Assembly: GCF_018413645.1 (NCBI RefSeq)
Contig: NZ_JAHCDA010000003.1
Location: 422,969 to 486,968 of the forward strand
Source: Roseococcus pinisoli
Lineage (GTDB): Bacteria > Pseudomonadota > Alphaproteobacteria > Acetobacterales > Acetobacteraceae
Direction: 5' to 3'
Length of the DNA stretch: 64,000 nucleotides
Positions 16,087 to 25,083 of this stretch are shown in pieces. Made by a program: the position numbers and the translations under genes. The number at the start of each line of letters is the position of its first letter. The stretch's first letter is position 1. The notes beneath the pieces are model-generated. The model did not search any database. It worked only from the letters and a program-made list of their open reading frames with translations, and was not told the DNA's origin.

Positions 16087-17745
16087 ATGCGATCTCAACG
16101 GGCGCTAGGTTCAGCCTGGCTCATGCGGCAGGCGCGCGGTCAGGCATGGCGCCTGGCGCTGCCGATCGGCCTCGGCCTCATGGTCACCGCCTGCCAGGTG
16201 ACCATCGCCTTCCTTTTCGCCCGCATCATCGTGACCCTGCTGGGCTTCGCCTCGGGCGGCGGCTGGAACGACCTTGCGGTCGCCGGCGGCCTGATGCTGC
16301 TCAGCGCGGGGCTGAGCGTCGGGCAGGAGCTGGCGCAGCAATCCGCCGGCGAGCATGCCCGCGCCCGCATCCGCGCGGCGCTCTTCGACCGTCTCCTGGA
16401 GCTTGGTCCCGCCGATCGGCGCGGGGTGGGCGAGAAGGCCAGCCTGCTGGTGGACCGGGTCGAGGCGCTGGACGGCTTCTTTGCCCGCTGGCTGCCGGCC
16501 ATGACGCTGGCCCTCCTCTCGCCGGCCGCCATCGCCATCATCGTCTGGCGCGCCGACTGGGTGAGCGCGCTGGTCCTGATCGCGATGGGCCTGCTGGTCC
16601 CCATCGCCATGGCGGTGACCGGCATCGGCGCTGCGCGCGAGAGCCGGCGGCAATTGGACGTGCTGGGCCGGCTGGCGGGGCGCTTCGTCGACCGCCTGCG
16701 TGGCCTCGCGACCCTGGTGCAGTTCAACCGCGCCGAGGACGAGGCGCGCGCGCTGGGCGAGGCGGCGGAGGAATTCCGCTGGCGCACGATGCGCGTGCTG
16801 CGCGTGGCCTTCCTGTCCAGCGCGATGCTCGAGCTGCTCTCCGCCTTCACGCTAGGCTACCTTGCCTGGCGGCATGGGGCGCTGCTCACGGGGCGCGGCC
16901 CCACCGACCCCACGCTGTCGCTCTTCTGCATCCTGATGGTGCCGGCCTTCTTCGCGCCGCTGCGGGCTTTCTCGGCCGCCTATCACGAGGCGATGTCCGC
17001 CCGTGGCGCAGCCGCCGAGCTGGCGCCGCTGCTCGAGGCCCCGCCCGAGGCCGGGCTTCTGCTGGAGGAAGTGCCCCGCCGCGTGGCGGTGGTCTTCAAC
17101 GGGGTGGAGCTCCTCCATGCCGGCGCCGCCGCGCCCGCGCTCTCGCGCCTGACCTTCGCGTTGGCGCCCGGCGAGGTGCTGATGCTCGTGGGGCCGTCCG
17201 GCGCCGGGAAGTCCTCCGTCCTGCGGCTGCTGATGGGCTTCGTACGGCCGACCGCGGGCCGCATCGCGATCAACGGCCAGGACGTGACGCGGCTGCGCCC
17301 CGCGGAGCTGCGCCGCCTGTCCTCCTATGTCGGCCAGCGGGCGCATATCTTCGGCGGCACGCTGCGCGAGAACATCGCCCTCGCCCGTCCCGAGGCGACC
17401 GAGGCGGAGGTCCTGCGCGCCGCCGAGGCCGCCCGCGTGATGTCCTTCGCCGCCGACCTGCCACAGGGCCTCGATACGCGGGTGGGCGAGGGCGGCCACG
17501 GCATCTCGGGCGGGCAGGCGCAGCGCGTGGCGCTGGCGCGGGCCTTCCTGCGGGACGCGCCGCTGGTCCTGCTGGACGAGCCCACGGCCTCGCTCGATCC
17601 GGGCACCGAGGCCGAGGTGATAGAGGCTATCGGGCGGCTCTGCACCGGCCGCACCGCCATCATCGCCACCCATTCCGCCGCCCTGCTCGGCCTGTCCGGG
17701 CGCGTGCTCGAGCTGGGCGACAGGAGGCTCGCGGATGTGGGCTGA
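16087..17745 (+). CDS. cydD: Thiol reductant ABC exporter subunit CydD
   Basis: A 552-residue fused permease-ATPase, one half of the CydDC heterodimer that exports cysteine and glutathione to the periplasm and is needed for bd-oxidase and c-type cytochrome assembly. Six hydrophobic segments fill the first 300 residues. The C-terminal ATPase has Walker A GPSGAGKSS, signature ISGGQAQR and Walker B LVLLDEPTASLD. It overlaps cydC by 11 bases, so the pair is translationally coupled. No cydAB genes are in the window. The 265 bases upstream hold no gene I can support. Confidence 0.92.
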   Translation: MRSQRALGSAWLMRQARGQAWRLALPIGLGLMVTACQVTIAFLFARIIVTLLGFASGGGWNDLAVAGGLMLLSAGLSVGQELAQQSAGEHARARIRAALFDRLLELGPADRRGVGEKASLLVDRVEALDGFFARWLPAMTLALLSPAAIAIIVWRADWVSALVLIAMGLLVPIAMAVTGIGAARESRRQLDVLGRLAGRFVDRLRGLATLVQFNRAEDEARALGEAAEEFRWRTMRVLRVAFLSSAMLELLSAFTLGYLAWRHGALLTGRGPTDPTLSLFCILMVPAFFAPLRAFSAAYHEAMSARGAAAELAPLLEAPPEAGLLLEEVPRRVAVVFNGVELLHAGAAAPALSRLTFALAPGEVLMLVGPSGAGKSSVLRLLMGFVRPTAGRIAINGQDVTRLRPAELRRLSSYVGQRAHIFGGTLRENIALARPEATEAEVLRAAEAARVMSFAADLPQGLDTRVGEGGHGISGGQAQRVALARAFLRDAPLVLLDEPTASLDPGTEAEVIEAIGRLCTGRTAIIATHSAALLGLSGRVLELGDRRLADVG

Positions 17746-19378
17746 TCTCGCGCGCGTCCTGCGCCTCTGGGCGCCCCGACGTGCCTCGCTCGTCGGTGCC
17801 CTGCTGGTTTCGATGGGCTCCGCGCTCTCGGGCGTGGCCCTGCTGGCGCTGGCCGGGCAGGGTGTCGCGGCTGGCCTCGCGGCGGGGGGCATCTTCGGGC
17901 TGGCGGCGCTGGTCTGGGTCCGGCCGTTAGTGCTCCTGCGGCCGATGCTGCGCTGGGGCGAGCGCATGGCGAGCCATGCCGCGGCCTTCCGCGCCTTGGC
18001 CGACACCCGCGTCTGGTTCTTCCGCCGCCTTGCCGAGCGGATGCCCGGCGGCATCGGCCTGCGCGGCTCGGGCGACCTGCTGAGCCGCGTGATCGGCGAT
18101 GTGGATGCGCTGGATCGCCTCTATCTCGGCGGCATCCTGCCGGCCGGCGCGGGCCTCGCCGTGCTGGTGGCCGTGCTCGCGCTGCTGATGGGTGAGCCCT
18201 GGCTGATGCTGCTGGTGGGCCTGCCCCTGGCGCTTGCGCTCGTCCTCCCTCTCGTCCTGGCGCCGGCTGCGACCCGGGCGGCCCAGCGCGCCGCCGACCA
18301 TCGGGGCGGCCTGCGCGCCGCCGTTGCCGATCCCCTGGCCGGCCTCGAGGACACGCTTGCCGCCAATGCCGAGCCGCGCGCGATGGAGCGCCTGCGCACG
18401 GCCGATCGCGAGCTGATGCACAGCCAGCGCTCGCTGGTCCGGCGCTCGGCCTGGGCGGGCGCGGCCGGCGGCTTCCTGGCGCAGCTCGCCGTGCTGGCGG
18501 CGCTGGCCTGGGGCCTCGCGGGCGGCACCGCGACGGCCGGCATGGTGGTGCTGGCCCTTTTCCTCTCGGTCGCGGCGGCCGAGGCGCTCGGCCTCATGCC
18601 GCGTGCTGGCGCTGCCCTGGCTTCCGCCGCTGCTGGCGCGCGGCGCCTCTTCGAGGCGGCGGATACCGCCCCGCCGGTGGAGGAGCCCGCGGCGCCCGCA
18701 CCGCTGCCGGCCTCCAACGAGCTGGTCCTGCAGGGCGTCCGCTTCGGCTGGCGCCAGGACGCGCCGGTGCTCGACGGGCTGAACCTCACCTTGCGCGAGG
18801 GCGAGCGCGTGGCGATCCTCGGCCCCTCCGGCGCGGGGAAATCCACCCTGGCCGCGCTGCTGACCCGGCTCGCGGCGCCGGAGGCGGGCACGATCCGCCT
18901 GGGCGGTACCGATATCTCCCAGCTTCCGGCGGCCGAGCTCCGCACCCGGATCGTCGTCCTCTCCCAGCAGGCACGGCTCTTCGACGACACCATCGCCGCC
19001 AACCTGCGGCTGGCCGCGCCGGGCGCGCCGGACGCGGCGCTCTGGCGCGCCCTGGTCAAGGCCGGGATCGCCGATCTGGTGCGCAGCCTGCCCGAAGGGC
19101 TCGAGACCCGCTGCGGCGAGGGCGGCGCGCGCTTCAGCGGCGGCGAGGCGCGGCGCTTCGCGCTCGCCCGTGCGCTCCTGCCGCCGGCGGGCATCCTGAT
19201 CCTGGACGAGCCCACCACCGGGCTCGACGCCGCGGCCGAGCGCGCCTTCCTGGCGACGCTGGCCACGGCCTGCGAGGGGCGCAGCCTGCTGCTGATCACC
19301 CATCGCCTGACGGGCGACGAGCCGCTGGACCGCGTCTGGCGGCTGGCCGGAGGACGCCTGCTGCCGGCCACCGCCTAA
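17735..19378 (+). CDS. cydC: Thiol reductant ABC exporter subunit CydC
   Basis: A 547-residue fused permease-ATPase and partner of CydD. The N-terminal half has the membrane helices; GDLLSRVIGDVDALDRLYLGG is the typical cytoplasmic-loop region of CydC. The ATPase domain has Walker A GPSGAGKST and Walker B ILDEPTTGLD, but its signature reads FSGGEARR, a less canonical form than in CydD. Such asymmetry is usual in this heterodimer. It is encoded in an overlapping frame with cydD. The OmpA-like lipoprotein gene follows 95 bases later. Confidence 0.92.
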   Translation: MWADLARVLRLWAPRRASLVGALLVSMGSALSGVALLALAGQGVAAGLAAGGIFGLAALVWVRPLVLLRPMLRWGERMASHAAAFRALADTRVWFFRRLAERMPGGIGLRGSGDLLSRVIGDVDALDRLYLGGILPAGAGLAVLVAVLALLMGEPWLMLLVGLPLALALVLPLVLAPAATRAAQRAADHRGGLRAAVADPLAGLEDTLAANAEPRAMERLRTADRELMHSQRSLVRRSAWAGAAGGFLAQLAVLAALAWGLAGGTATAGMVVLALFLSVAAAEALGLMPRAGAALASAAAGARRLFEAADTAPPVEEPAAPAPLPASNELVLQGVRFGWRQDAPVLDGLNLTLREGERVAILGPSGAGKSTLAALLTRLAAPEAGTIRLGGTDISQLPAAELRTRIVVLSQQARLFDDTIAANLRLAAPGAPDAALWRALVKAGIADLVRSLPEGLETRCGEGGARFSGGEARRFALARALLPPAGILILDEPTTGLDAAAERAFLATLATACEGRSLLLITHRLTGDEPLDRVWRLAGGRLLPATA

Positions 19379-19473
19379 GGCCGGGGCATCACGAAACTGC
19401 CCCTTCCGGAGCGGTTGACGTGGCGGTTAGCTTGCCTGACTGACATCTCACCGGATTCTGGAGAATCGTCCTC

Positions 19474-19902
19474 ATGCACCGCCGCCTGCTGCTGTCCGCC
19501 GCCATGCTGCCGCTCCTCGCGGCCTGCGCGGAACTGGACCCCATCCTGGTCCGCAACCCGGCGAACCTTCCGCATCCGGTGGTCTTCTTCAACGAGGACA
19601 GTCAGGTGCTCGACGACGCGGCCAAGGGCACCGTCCGCGAGGCGGCCGATACCGCCCGCCGCTTTCCCGACGCGCGCGTGAACGTCTTCGGCTATGCCGG
19701 CCCGGCCGGCGGCGCCGCCTTCAACCGCCAGCTCTCCGACGCCCGTGCGCAGCATGTCGCCTCGCTGCTCCGCCAGTACGGCGTCGCCTCCGAGCGCATC
19801 TTCGTGGTGCCGCGCGGGCCCGTGGCCTTCGACATGGCCCCGATCGAGAGCCGCCGGGTCGAGATCCGCTTCGCCGAAACGCCGCCGCGCCCGCCGCAAT
19901 AA
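19474..19902 (+). CDS. OmpA-like peptidoglycan-associated lipoprotein
   Basis: A 142-residue lipoprotein: signal MHRRLLLSAAMLPLLAAC with the lipidated Cys at residue 18, followed by a minimal OmpA C-terminal domain. VVFFNEDSQVLDDAA is the first strand and helix, and FNRQLSDARAQHVASLL then RRVEIRF correspond to the conserved peptidoglycan-binding helices and last strand. It probably tethers the outer membrane to the wall. It is shorter than Pal and lacks any Tol genes nearby. An inverted repeat downstream (19914-19938) likely ends the transcript. Confidence 0.85.
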   Translation: MHRRLLLSAAMLPLLAACAELDPILVRNPANLPHPVVFFNEDSQVLDDAAKGTVREAADTARRFPDARVNVFGYAGPAGGAAFNRQLSDARAQHVASLLRQYGVASERIFVVPRGPVAFDMAPIESRRVEIRFAETPPRPPQ

Positions 19903-19913
19903 GGCAGGCATGA

Positions 19914-19938
19914 CATGGCCGGCGCGGTGCCGGCCATG
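19914..19938 (+). terminator. Hairpin after the OmpA-like gene
   Basis: CATGGCCGGC at 19914-19923 pairs exactly with GCCGGCCATG at 19929-19938 around a 5-base loop. No T-run follows, so it is a hairpin of terminator type rather than a textbook intrinsic terminator. Confidence 0.5.
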
Positions 19939-20048
19939 CTAGGGGCTTTCGCGGTGGCCGGGCCGGGTGTCCGGCCGACTCGACTTCCCTGCTAGACCTG
20001 CCTGGAGCCCGTCGCGCCCCCCGGCGCCGGGCGGGTGAGAGGCATCGA

Positions 20049-21845
20049 GTGACGCAGGATCCTGCGAAGGTACTTCACGACGTCTTCGGCCATGCGGGTT
20101 TCCGCGGCCGGCAGGCTGAGGTCGTCGATCATGTGATGCGGGGCGGTTCGGGCCTCGTCCTCATGCCGACGGGCGGCGGAAAGTCGCTCTGTTTCCAGGT
20201 CCCCGCGCTTTGCCGCGAGGGCCTGGCCATCGTCGTCTCGCCCCTGATCGCGCTGATGGAGGACCAGGTCGCAGCCCTGCGCCAGCAGGGCGTGGCCGCG
20301 GCCGCGCTCCACTCCGAGCTGGAGGAGCCCGAGCGCCGCGAGGTGTGGCGCAGCCTCAATGAGGGGCGGCTCAAGCTGCTCTATATCAGCCCCGAGCGCC
20401 TGGGCATGGACGGCATGCTGGAGCGGCTGTCGCAGCGCGACATCGCGCTCTTCGCCGTCGACGAGGCGCATTGCATCAGCCAGTGGGGCCATCACTTCCG
20501 GCCCGAATACCGCGCGCTCAGCTTCCTCCGGAGCGGTTTCCCGGAGGTGCCGCGCCTCGCCCTGACGGCGACGGCGGATGAGCGCACGGTCGACGACATC
20601 CGAGCCCAGCTGGGGCTCGAGGACGCGCCCGTCTTCCGCTCCTCCTTCGACCGGCGGAACATCCACCTGGCCGCCGCGCCGCGCGAGCAGGAGCGCAGCC
20701 AGATCCGCGCCTTCCTGCGCGAGGCCTCGGACGGGCGGGGCGCCGGCATCGTCTATTGCGGCACGCGCGCCCGGGCCGAGCAGACCGCCGACTGGCTGCG
20801 CGCCGACGGCTACGACGCCATGCCCTTCCATGCCGGCATGCCCTCCGAGGACAAGCGCGACGCGCATCGGCGCTTCGCCCGCGGCGATGCGGTGGTGATG
20901 TGCGCGACCATCGCCTTCGGCATGGGCATCGACCGGCCGGATGTGCGCTTCGTGGCCCATCTCTCGCTGCCGCAGGGGCCGGAGGGCTGGTACCAGGAGA
21001 TCGGCCGCGCGGGGCGCGACGGGCTGCCGGCCCGCGCCCTGCTGCTCTATGGCGCCGGCGATATCGCCCTGGCCCGCCACCGCATCCAGCAGAGCCCGGC
21101 CTCGGACGAGCAGAAGCGCATCGAGCGAGCGCGGCTCGACGCCATGGTGGGCATCGCCGAGGCGGGGACCTGCCGCCGCCGCGTGCTGCTGCGCTGCTTC
21201 GGCGAGGATCTGGCGGAGGATTGCGGCCATTGCGACGTCTGCGCCGCGCCGCCGCGCCTCTATGACGGCACGGTGGCCGCGCAGAAGCTGCTATCGGCCG
21301 CGCTGCGGACGGGCAACCGCTTCGGCCTGGGCCATCTGGTGGACGTGCTGCGCGGGCGGCTGACGGACAAGGTCGCGCAGTTCGGGCATGACCAGCTGCC
21401 GACCTTCGGCGTCGGCAAGGACGTGGCGGAAGGCGCCTGGCGGGGCGTCATGCGCCAGCTCGTCTCCCAAGGCGCGCTGGACATCGCCGTGGAGAACCAT
21501 GGCGAGCTGGTGGTGACCGAGGCCGCGCGGCCGGTCCTGCGCGGCGAACATCGGGTGATGCTGCGCGAGGAGCTGATCCGCCCGCGCTCCGCGCGTTCCA
21601 GCCGCGAGACGCCGCAGACGTCTTCCGACGATCCGCTCTTCGCCGCCTTGCGCGAATGGCGGAAGACCGAGGCGCGGACCCAGCAGGTGCCAGCCTATGT
21701 GATCTTCCACGACGCGACCTTGGCCGAGATCGCGGCGCGGCGGCCGGGAAGCCTGCGCGAACTGCGCGACGTTCCCGGCGTGGGCGAGAGCAAGCTGCAG
21801 CGCTACGGGGAGGCCGTGCTGGCCGCCCTGGCGGAAGCCGCCTGA
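20049..21845 (+). CDS. recQ: ATP-dependent DNA helicase RecQ
   Basis: A 598-residue RecQ helicase, which unwinds DNA 3' to 5' during recombination repair and fork rescue. In order: Q-type FRGRQAEVV (about 18-26), Walker A MPTGGGKS (39-46), the DEAH box in AVDEAHCISQWGH (about 136-148), helicase motif VI in GRAGRDGLPA, a zinc module with Cys residues in CRRRVLLRC and CGHCDVC, a winged-helix RQC region, and a C-terminal HRDC domain. Length matches E. coli RecQ. The start is a GTG at 20049. It stands alone as a transcription unit. Confidence 0.95.
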   Translation: MTQDPAKVLHDVFGHAGFRGRQAEVVDHVMRGGSGLVLMPTGGGKSLCFQVPALCREGLAIVVSPLIALMEDQVAALRQQGVAAAALHSELEEPERREVWRSLNEGRLKLLYISPERLGMDGMLERLSQRDIALFAVDEAHCISQWGHHFRPEYRALSFLRSGFPEVPRLALTATADERTVDDIRAQLGLEDAPVFRSSFDRRNIHLAAAPREQERSQIRAFLREASDGRGAGIVYCGTRARAEQTADWLRADGYDAMPFHAGMPSEDKRDAHRRFARGDAVVMCATIAFGMGIDRPDVRFVAHLSLPQGPEGWYQEIGRAGRDGLPARALLLYGAGDIALARHRIQQSPASDEQKRIERARLDAMVGIAEAGTCRRRVLLRCFGEDLAEDCGHCDVCAAPPRLYDGTVAAQKLLSAALRTGNRFGLGHLVDVLRGRLTDKVAQFGHDQLPTFGVGKDVAEGAWRGVMRQLVSQGALDIAVENHGELVVTEAARPVLRGEHRVMLREELIRPRSARSSRETPQTSSDDPLFAALREWRKTEARTQQVPAYVIFHDATLAEIAARRPGSLRELRDVPGVGESKLQRYGEAVLAALAEAA

Positions 21846-21880
21846 CGGGACCGATGCGTCGAGGACACACTGTCTCTCAT

Positions 21881-21923
21881 TTGTCTCGCTAGCCGCACGA
21901 TATTATTGCGAACAATTCGCATT
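21881..21923 (+). promoter_or_regulatory. Promoter with overlapping Fur-type iron box
   Basis: A perfect inverted repeat TGCGAA-CAA-TTCGCA lies at 21907-21921, about 43 bases before the receptor ATG. A possible -35 TTGTCT (21881-21886) and -10 TATTGC (21904-21909) with 17-base spacing would place the palindrome over the -10 box, as expected for an iron-dependent repressor. Calling it Fur rather than another iron regulator is inference from the gene it controls. Confidence 0.6.
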
Positions 21924-21964
21924 CTCTTTAACGAAGGGACATCCAAACAGGAGCCCTTCCCGAC

Positions 21965-24184
21965 ATGCGAGCCGCCGCCCTCAACGCGAGACGCCTGCTT
22001 CTTGCCACCACCGCGCTCTGCGCGGGCCTGGCCGCGCTTCCCGCAGCGGCGCAGGAAACTCCTGCGGCGGCCCCGGCTGAGGCGCTGGAGCTCCCGGAGA
22101 TGGACGTCCGCGCCACGGCCTGGCGCTCCTGGCAGCCCATCCGCGGCTATGTCGCCCCCGTCACGACCACGGGCTCCAAGACCGACACGCCGCTGATCGA
22201 GGCGCCGCAGTCCCTCGGCATCGTCACGCGCCAGCAGATGGACGACCAGGGCGCGCAGAGCGTCTCCCAGGCCCTTCGCTACACGGCCGGCGTGCTGCCC
22301 GAGGTGCGGCCCAGCGCGCGCTATGACAGCGTCTTCGTCCGCGGCTTCGGCGGGCAGGGGACGGGTGCCGCCTTCGTGAACATGCAGGACGGGCTCCGCC
22401 AGGGGCGCGGCGCGCAGTTCGGCGTGCCCAATACCGACCCTTGGCTGCTGGAGCGCATCGAGGTGCTGCGCGGCCCGGCCTCGGTCCTCTACGGCCAGAC
22501 CGGCGCGGGCGGCCTCGTGAACCTCGTCAGCCGCCGGCCGACCGACCAGCGCATCAACGAGGTGCGCCTCGAGGCCGGCAGCAACCAGCTGATGCAGGCG
22601 GCCTTCGACTTCGGTGGGCGCGCGACCGAGGACGGCCGCTGGACCTATCGTCTGACCGGCATCGCGCGGAACGCCAATACCCAGGTCGACCACGTGCATG
22701 AGCAGCGCATCGCCATCGCGCCCGCTTTGACCTGGCGCCCGACCGACAACACGACGATCACCTTCCTCGCCAGCTACCAGAACGATCCCTATGGCGGCTT
22801 CTACAACTTCGTGCCGGCGACCGGCACGGTGCTGTCGAACCCCAATGGCCGCATCCGTTCCAACTTCTTCGGCGGCGACCCGAACTACGATCGCTTCCGC
22901 CGCGAGCAGGCCTCGATCGGCTATCAGCTCGAGCATCGCATCGACCCTGTTTGGACCGTGCGCCAGAACTTCCGCTACTCGCATATCGATGCGGAGGTGA
23001 ACGTCCTCTCCATCCAGTCGATCAACAACAACCGCACCGGCGTACGCTCCGCGAGCTACGTCTCGGATCACAGCAACTCCTTCTCGCTGGACAACCAGGC
23101 GCAGGCTCAGTTCACCACCGGCGCGGTGCGCCACACGGTGCTGATGGGCGTGGACTGGTTCCGGAATTCGGCGCGGGTGCGCGCCGCGACGATCACGGCC
23201 AATGTCCCGACGATCGACCTCTTCCGCCCGGTCTACTTCCAGAACGTCCCCGTGATCTTCGCCGGCAATACCGGCCTGACGAACCAGGAATCGGACCAGG
23301 TCGGCCTCTATGCGCAGGACCAGATCGCCTATGGCCGTTGGCGCTTCAACATCGGCCTGCGCTACGACATGGCGCAGACCGGCACCACGCGGCACAACGC
23401 CGCGGGTGGGCCGCTGCCTCAGACCTCGCAATATGACGACCGCCTGACCTGGCGTGCCGGCGCGCTCTACCTCTTCGACAACGGCTTCGCGCCCTATGTC
23501 AGCTACTCGACCTCCTTCCTGGCCAATTCCGGGACGCAGGCGCCGCAGCGTGGCGCGGGCACCTTCGCGCCGACGACGGGCGAGCAGATCGAGGTGGGCA
23601 TCAAGTACCAGCCGCCGGGCATGAACAGCTTCATCCAGCTGGCCGGCTACCAGATCACCCAGCAGAACGTGCTGACGCGCGACCCGCTCTACACGACCTA
23701 TTCGGTCGCGACCGGCGAGATCCGCTCGCGCGGCATCGAGCTCGAGGGGCGGGCGAGCCTGACCAACAACCTCGACCTGATCGGCACCTATTCGTACATC
23801 GACGCCGAGGTCACGCAGTCCAACACGCCGGGCGTGCGCGGCAACCGCGTGCCGCAGGTGCCCAACCACATCGCGAGCGGCTGGGCCAATTACCGCTTCA
23901 CCGAGGGCCCGCTGCGCGGCCTGCAGCTGGGCGGCGGTCTCCGCTACATCGGCGAGACCTTCGGCAACGACACGAACACCTTCAAGGTGCCCGCCGTCAC
24001 GCTGGTGGACGCCGCGATCCGCTACGATTTCGGCGCGCGCTTCGAGCGTCTGACGGGGCTGGAGGCGACGATCAACGCCTCCAACCTGGGCGACAAGGAG
24101 TATATCTCGAGCTGCTCCTCGATCACCGCCTGCTACTTCGGCAACCGCCGCACCATCCTCGCCGGCCTCCGGGCGAGGTGGTGA
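21965..24184 (+). CDS. TonB-dependent siderophore receptor
   Basis: A 739-residue outer-membrane receptor. It has a Sec signal peptide (cleavage near AAAQE), a plug domain with TPLIEAPQSLGIVTRQQM and LRYTAGVLPEVR, and VLRGPASVLYGQTGAGGLVN before the 22-strand barrel. The C-terminus ends in LRARW, an aromatic last residue for barrel insertion, and has a Cys pair in SSCSSITACYFGNRR found in FhuA/FpvA-type siderophore receptors. It imports ferric siderophore with energy from TonB. It is preceded by a probable Fur box and overlaps an esterase gene likely to act on the same siderophore. No TonB/ExbBD genes are nearby. Confidence 0.94.
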   Translation: MRAAALNARRLLLATTALCAGLAALPAAAQETPAAAPAEALELPEMDVRATAWRSWQPIRGYVAPVTTTGSKTDTPLIEAPQSLGIVTRQQMDDQGAQSVSQALRYTAGVLPEVRPSARYDSVFVRGFGGQGTGAAFVNMQDGLRQGRGAQFGVPNTDPWLLERIEVLRGPASVLYGQTGAGGLVNLVSRRPTDQRINEVRLEAGSNQLMQAAFDFGGRATEDGRWTYRLTGIARNANTQVDHVHEQRIAIAPALTWRPTDNTTITFLASYQNDPYGGFYNFVPATGTVLSNPNGRIRSNFFGGDPNYDRFRREQASIGYQLEHRIDPVWTVRQNFRYSHIDAEVNVLSIQSINNNRTGVRSASYVSDHSNSFSLDNQAQAQFTTGAVRHTVLMGVDWFRNSARVRAATITANVPTIDLFRPVYFQNVPVIFAGNTGLTNQESDQVGLYAQDQIAYGRWRFNIGLRYDMAQTGTTRHNAAGGPLPQTSQYDDRLTWRAGALYLFDNGFAPYVSYSTSFLANSGTQAPQRGAGTFAPTTGEQIEVGIKYQPPGMNSFIQLAGYQITQQNVLTRDPLYTTYSVATGEIRSRGIELEGRASLTNNLDLIGTYSYIDAEVTQSNTPGVRGNRVPQVPNHIASGWANYRFTEGPLRGLQLGGGLRYIGETFGNDTNTFKVPAVTLVDAAIRYDFGARFERLTGLEATINASNLGDKEYISSCSSITACYFGNRRTILAGLRARW

Positions 24185-25068
24185 GCACCTCTTCGGCCCT
24201 GGGCCGGCGCGGCGCGCTGGCCCTGCTGGGCGGGGCGGCCGCGCTGCCTGCCGTCGGCGCGGAAGATCCTCCGGTGACCCTGCTGCGCACGCGGCAATGG
24301 GACCTGGCCGGGCCGGGCGGCCCCCGGCGCATCTTCGCCTACCGGCCGGAGGGCGAGCCGCCGGCGGGCGGCTTTCCGGTCCTCTACCTCCTGGACGGCA
24401 ACGCGGTCTTCCTCACCGCCGTCGAGGCGCTGCTCGTGCAGCAGCGCCGCGCGCAGGCGACCGGCGTGCATCCGATGGCGATCGTCGCCGTGGGCTACCC
24501 GACCGCCCAGCCCTTCGACACGGCGCGACGCGCCCGCGACTACACGCCGGCCTTCCCCGGCGCGCCCGAGGGTTCAGGCGGCGCGGATGCCTTCCTTGAT
24601 CAGCTGTTGGGGGGCATCGCTGCCTCGGTTGCCGAGCGGATGCCGGTGAACCCGGCGCGCGCCGCGCTGTTCGGGCATTCCTATGGCGGGCTCTTCGCCC
24701 TGCATGCCTTCCTGACGCGGCCGGGCGCCTTCCGCCGGACCATCGCCGCCAGCCCGTCGCTGTGGTTCGCGGGTGGCGCGATGATGGAGGCGGTGCGCCG
24801 CTTCGTCGCCAGCCCGCCGCCGAACCTGCCCGAGCTCGGCCTGCTGCTGACCGTGGGCGGCCTCGAGGAGGAGGATCCGGCCATGCCGCCGGCCCGCCAG
24901 GCCACCCTGCGCGAGCGCGCGATGGTCAGCCGCGCGCGGGAGGTGGCCGGTCTCCTCTCCGGCCTCGGCCCGCGCGGGCCCGAAGTGGGCTTCCAGCTCT
25001 TCGACGGCGAGAACCACGGCTCGGTCCTGCCGGGCGCCGTCAACCGGGCCCTGCGCTTCGTGGGCTGA
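24178..25068 (+). CDS. IroE/Fes-like siderophore esterase (alpha/beta-hydrolase)
   Basis: A 296-residue alpha/beta-hydrolase of the putative-esterase (Fes/IroE) group. LYLLDGNAVF near residue 66 and GHSYGGLFALHAF, with the nucleophilic serine, match the family. The histidine is probably in DGENHGSVLPG. An N-terminal RRGALALLGGAAALPAVGA looks like a Tat signal, which would place it in the periplasm. It begins at GTG 24178 or 24181, overlapping the receptor stop by 4-7 bases, so the two genes are coupled. It probably hydrolyses an ester-linked siderophore to release iron. The substrate is inferred only from context. Confidence 0.85.
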   Translation: MVSTSSALGRRGALALLGGAAALPAVGAEDPPVTLLRTRQWDLAGPGGPRRIFAYRPEGEPPAGGFPVLYLLDGNAVFLTAVEALLVQQRRAQATGVHPMAIVAVGYPTAQPFDTARRARDYTPAFPGAPEGSGGADAFLDQLLGGIAASVAERMPVNPARAALFGHSYGGLFALHAFLTRPGAFRRTIAASPSLWFAGGAMMEAVRRFVASPPPNLPELGLLLTVGGLEEEDPAMPPARQATLRERAMVSRAREVAGLLSGLGPRGPEVGFQLFDGENHGSVLPGAVNRALRFVG

Positions 25069-25083
25069 GTCTGGAGACGCGCC

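Noticed and set aside
21803-23869. A minus-strand open frame of 688 codons opposite the receptor
   Set aside because: The receptor on the plus strand has complete family motifs; the antisense frame has none.
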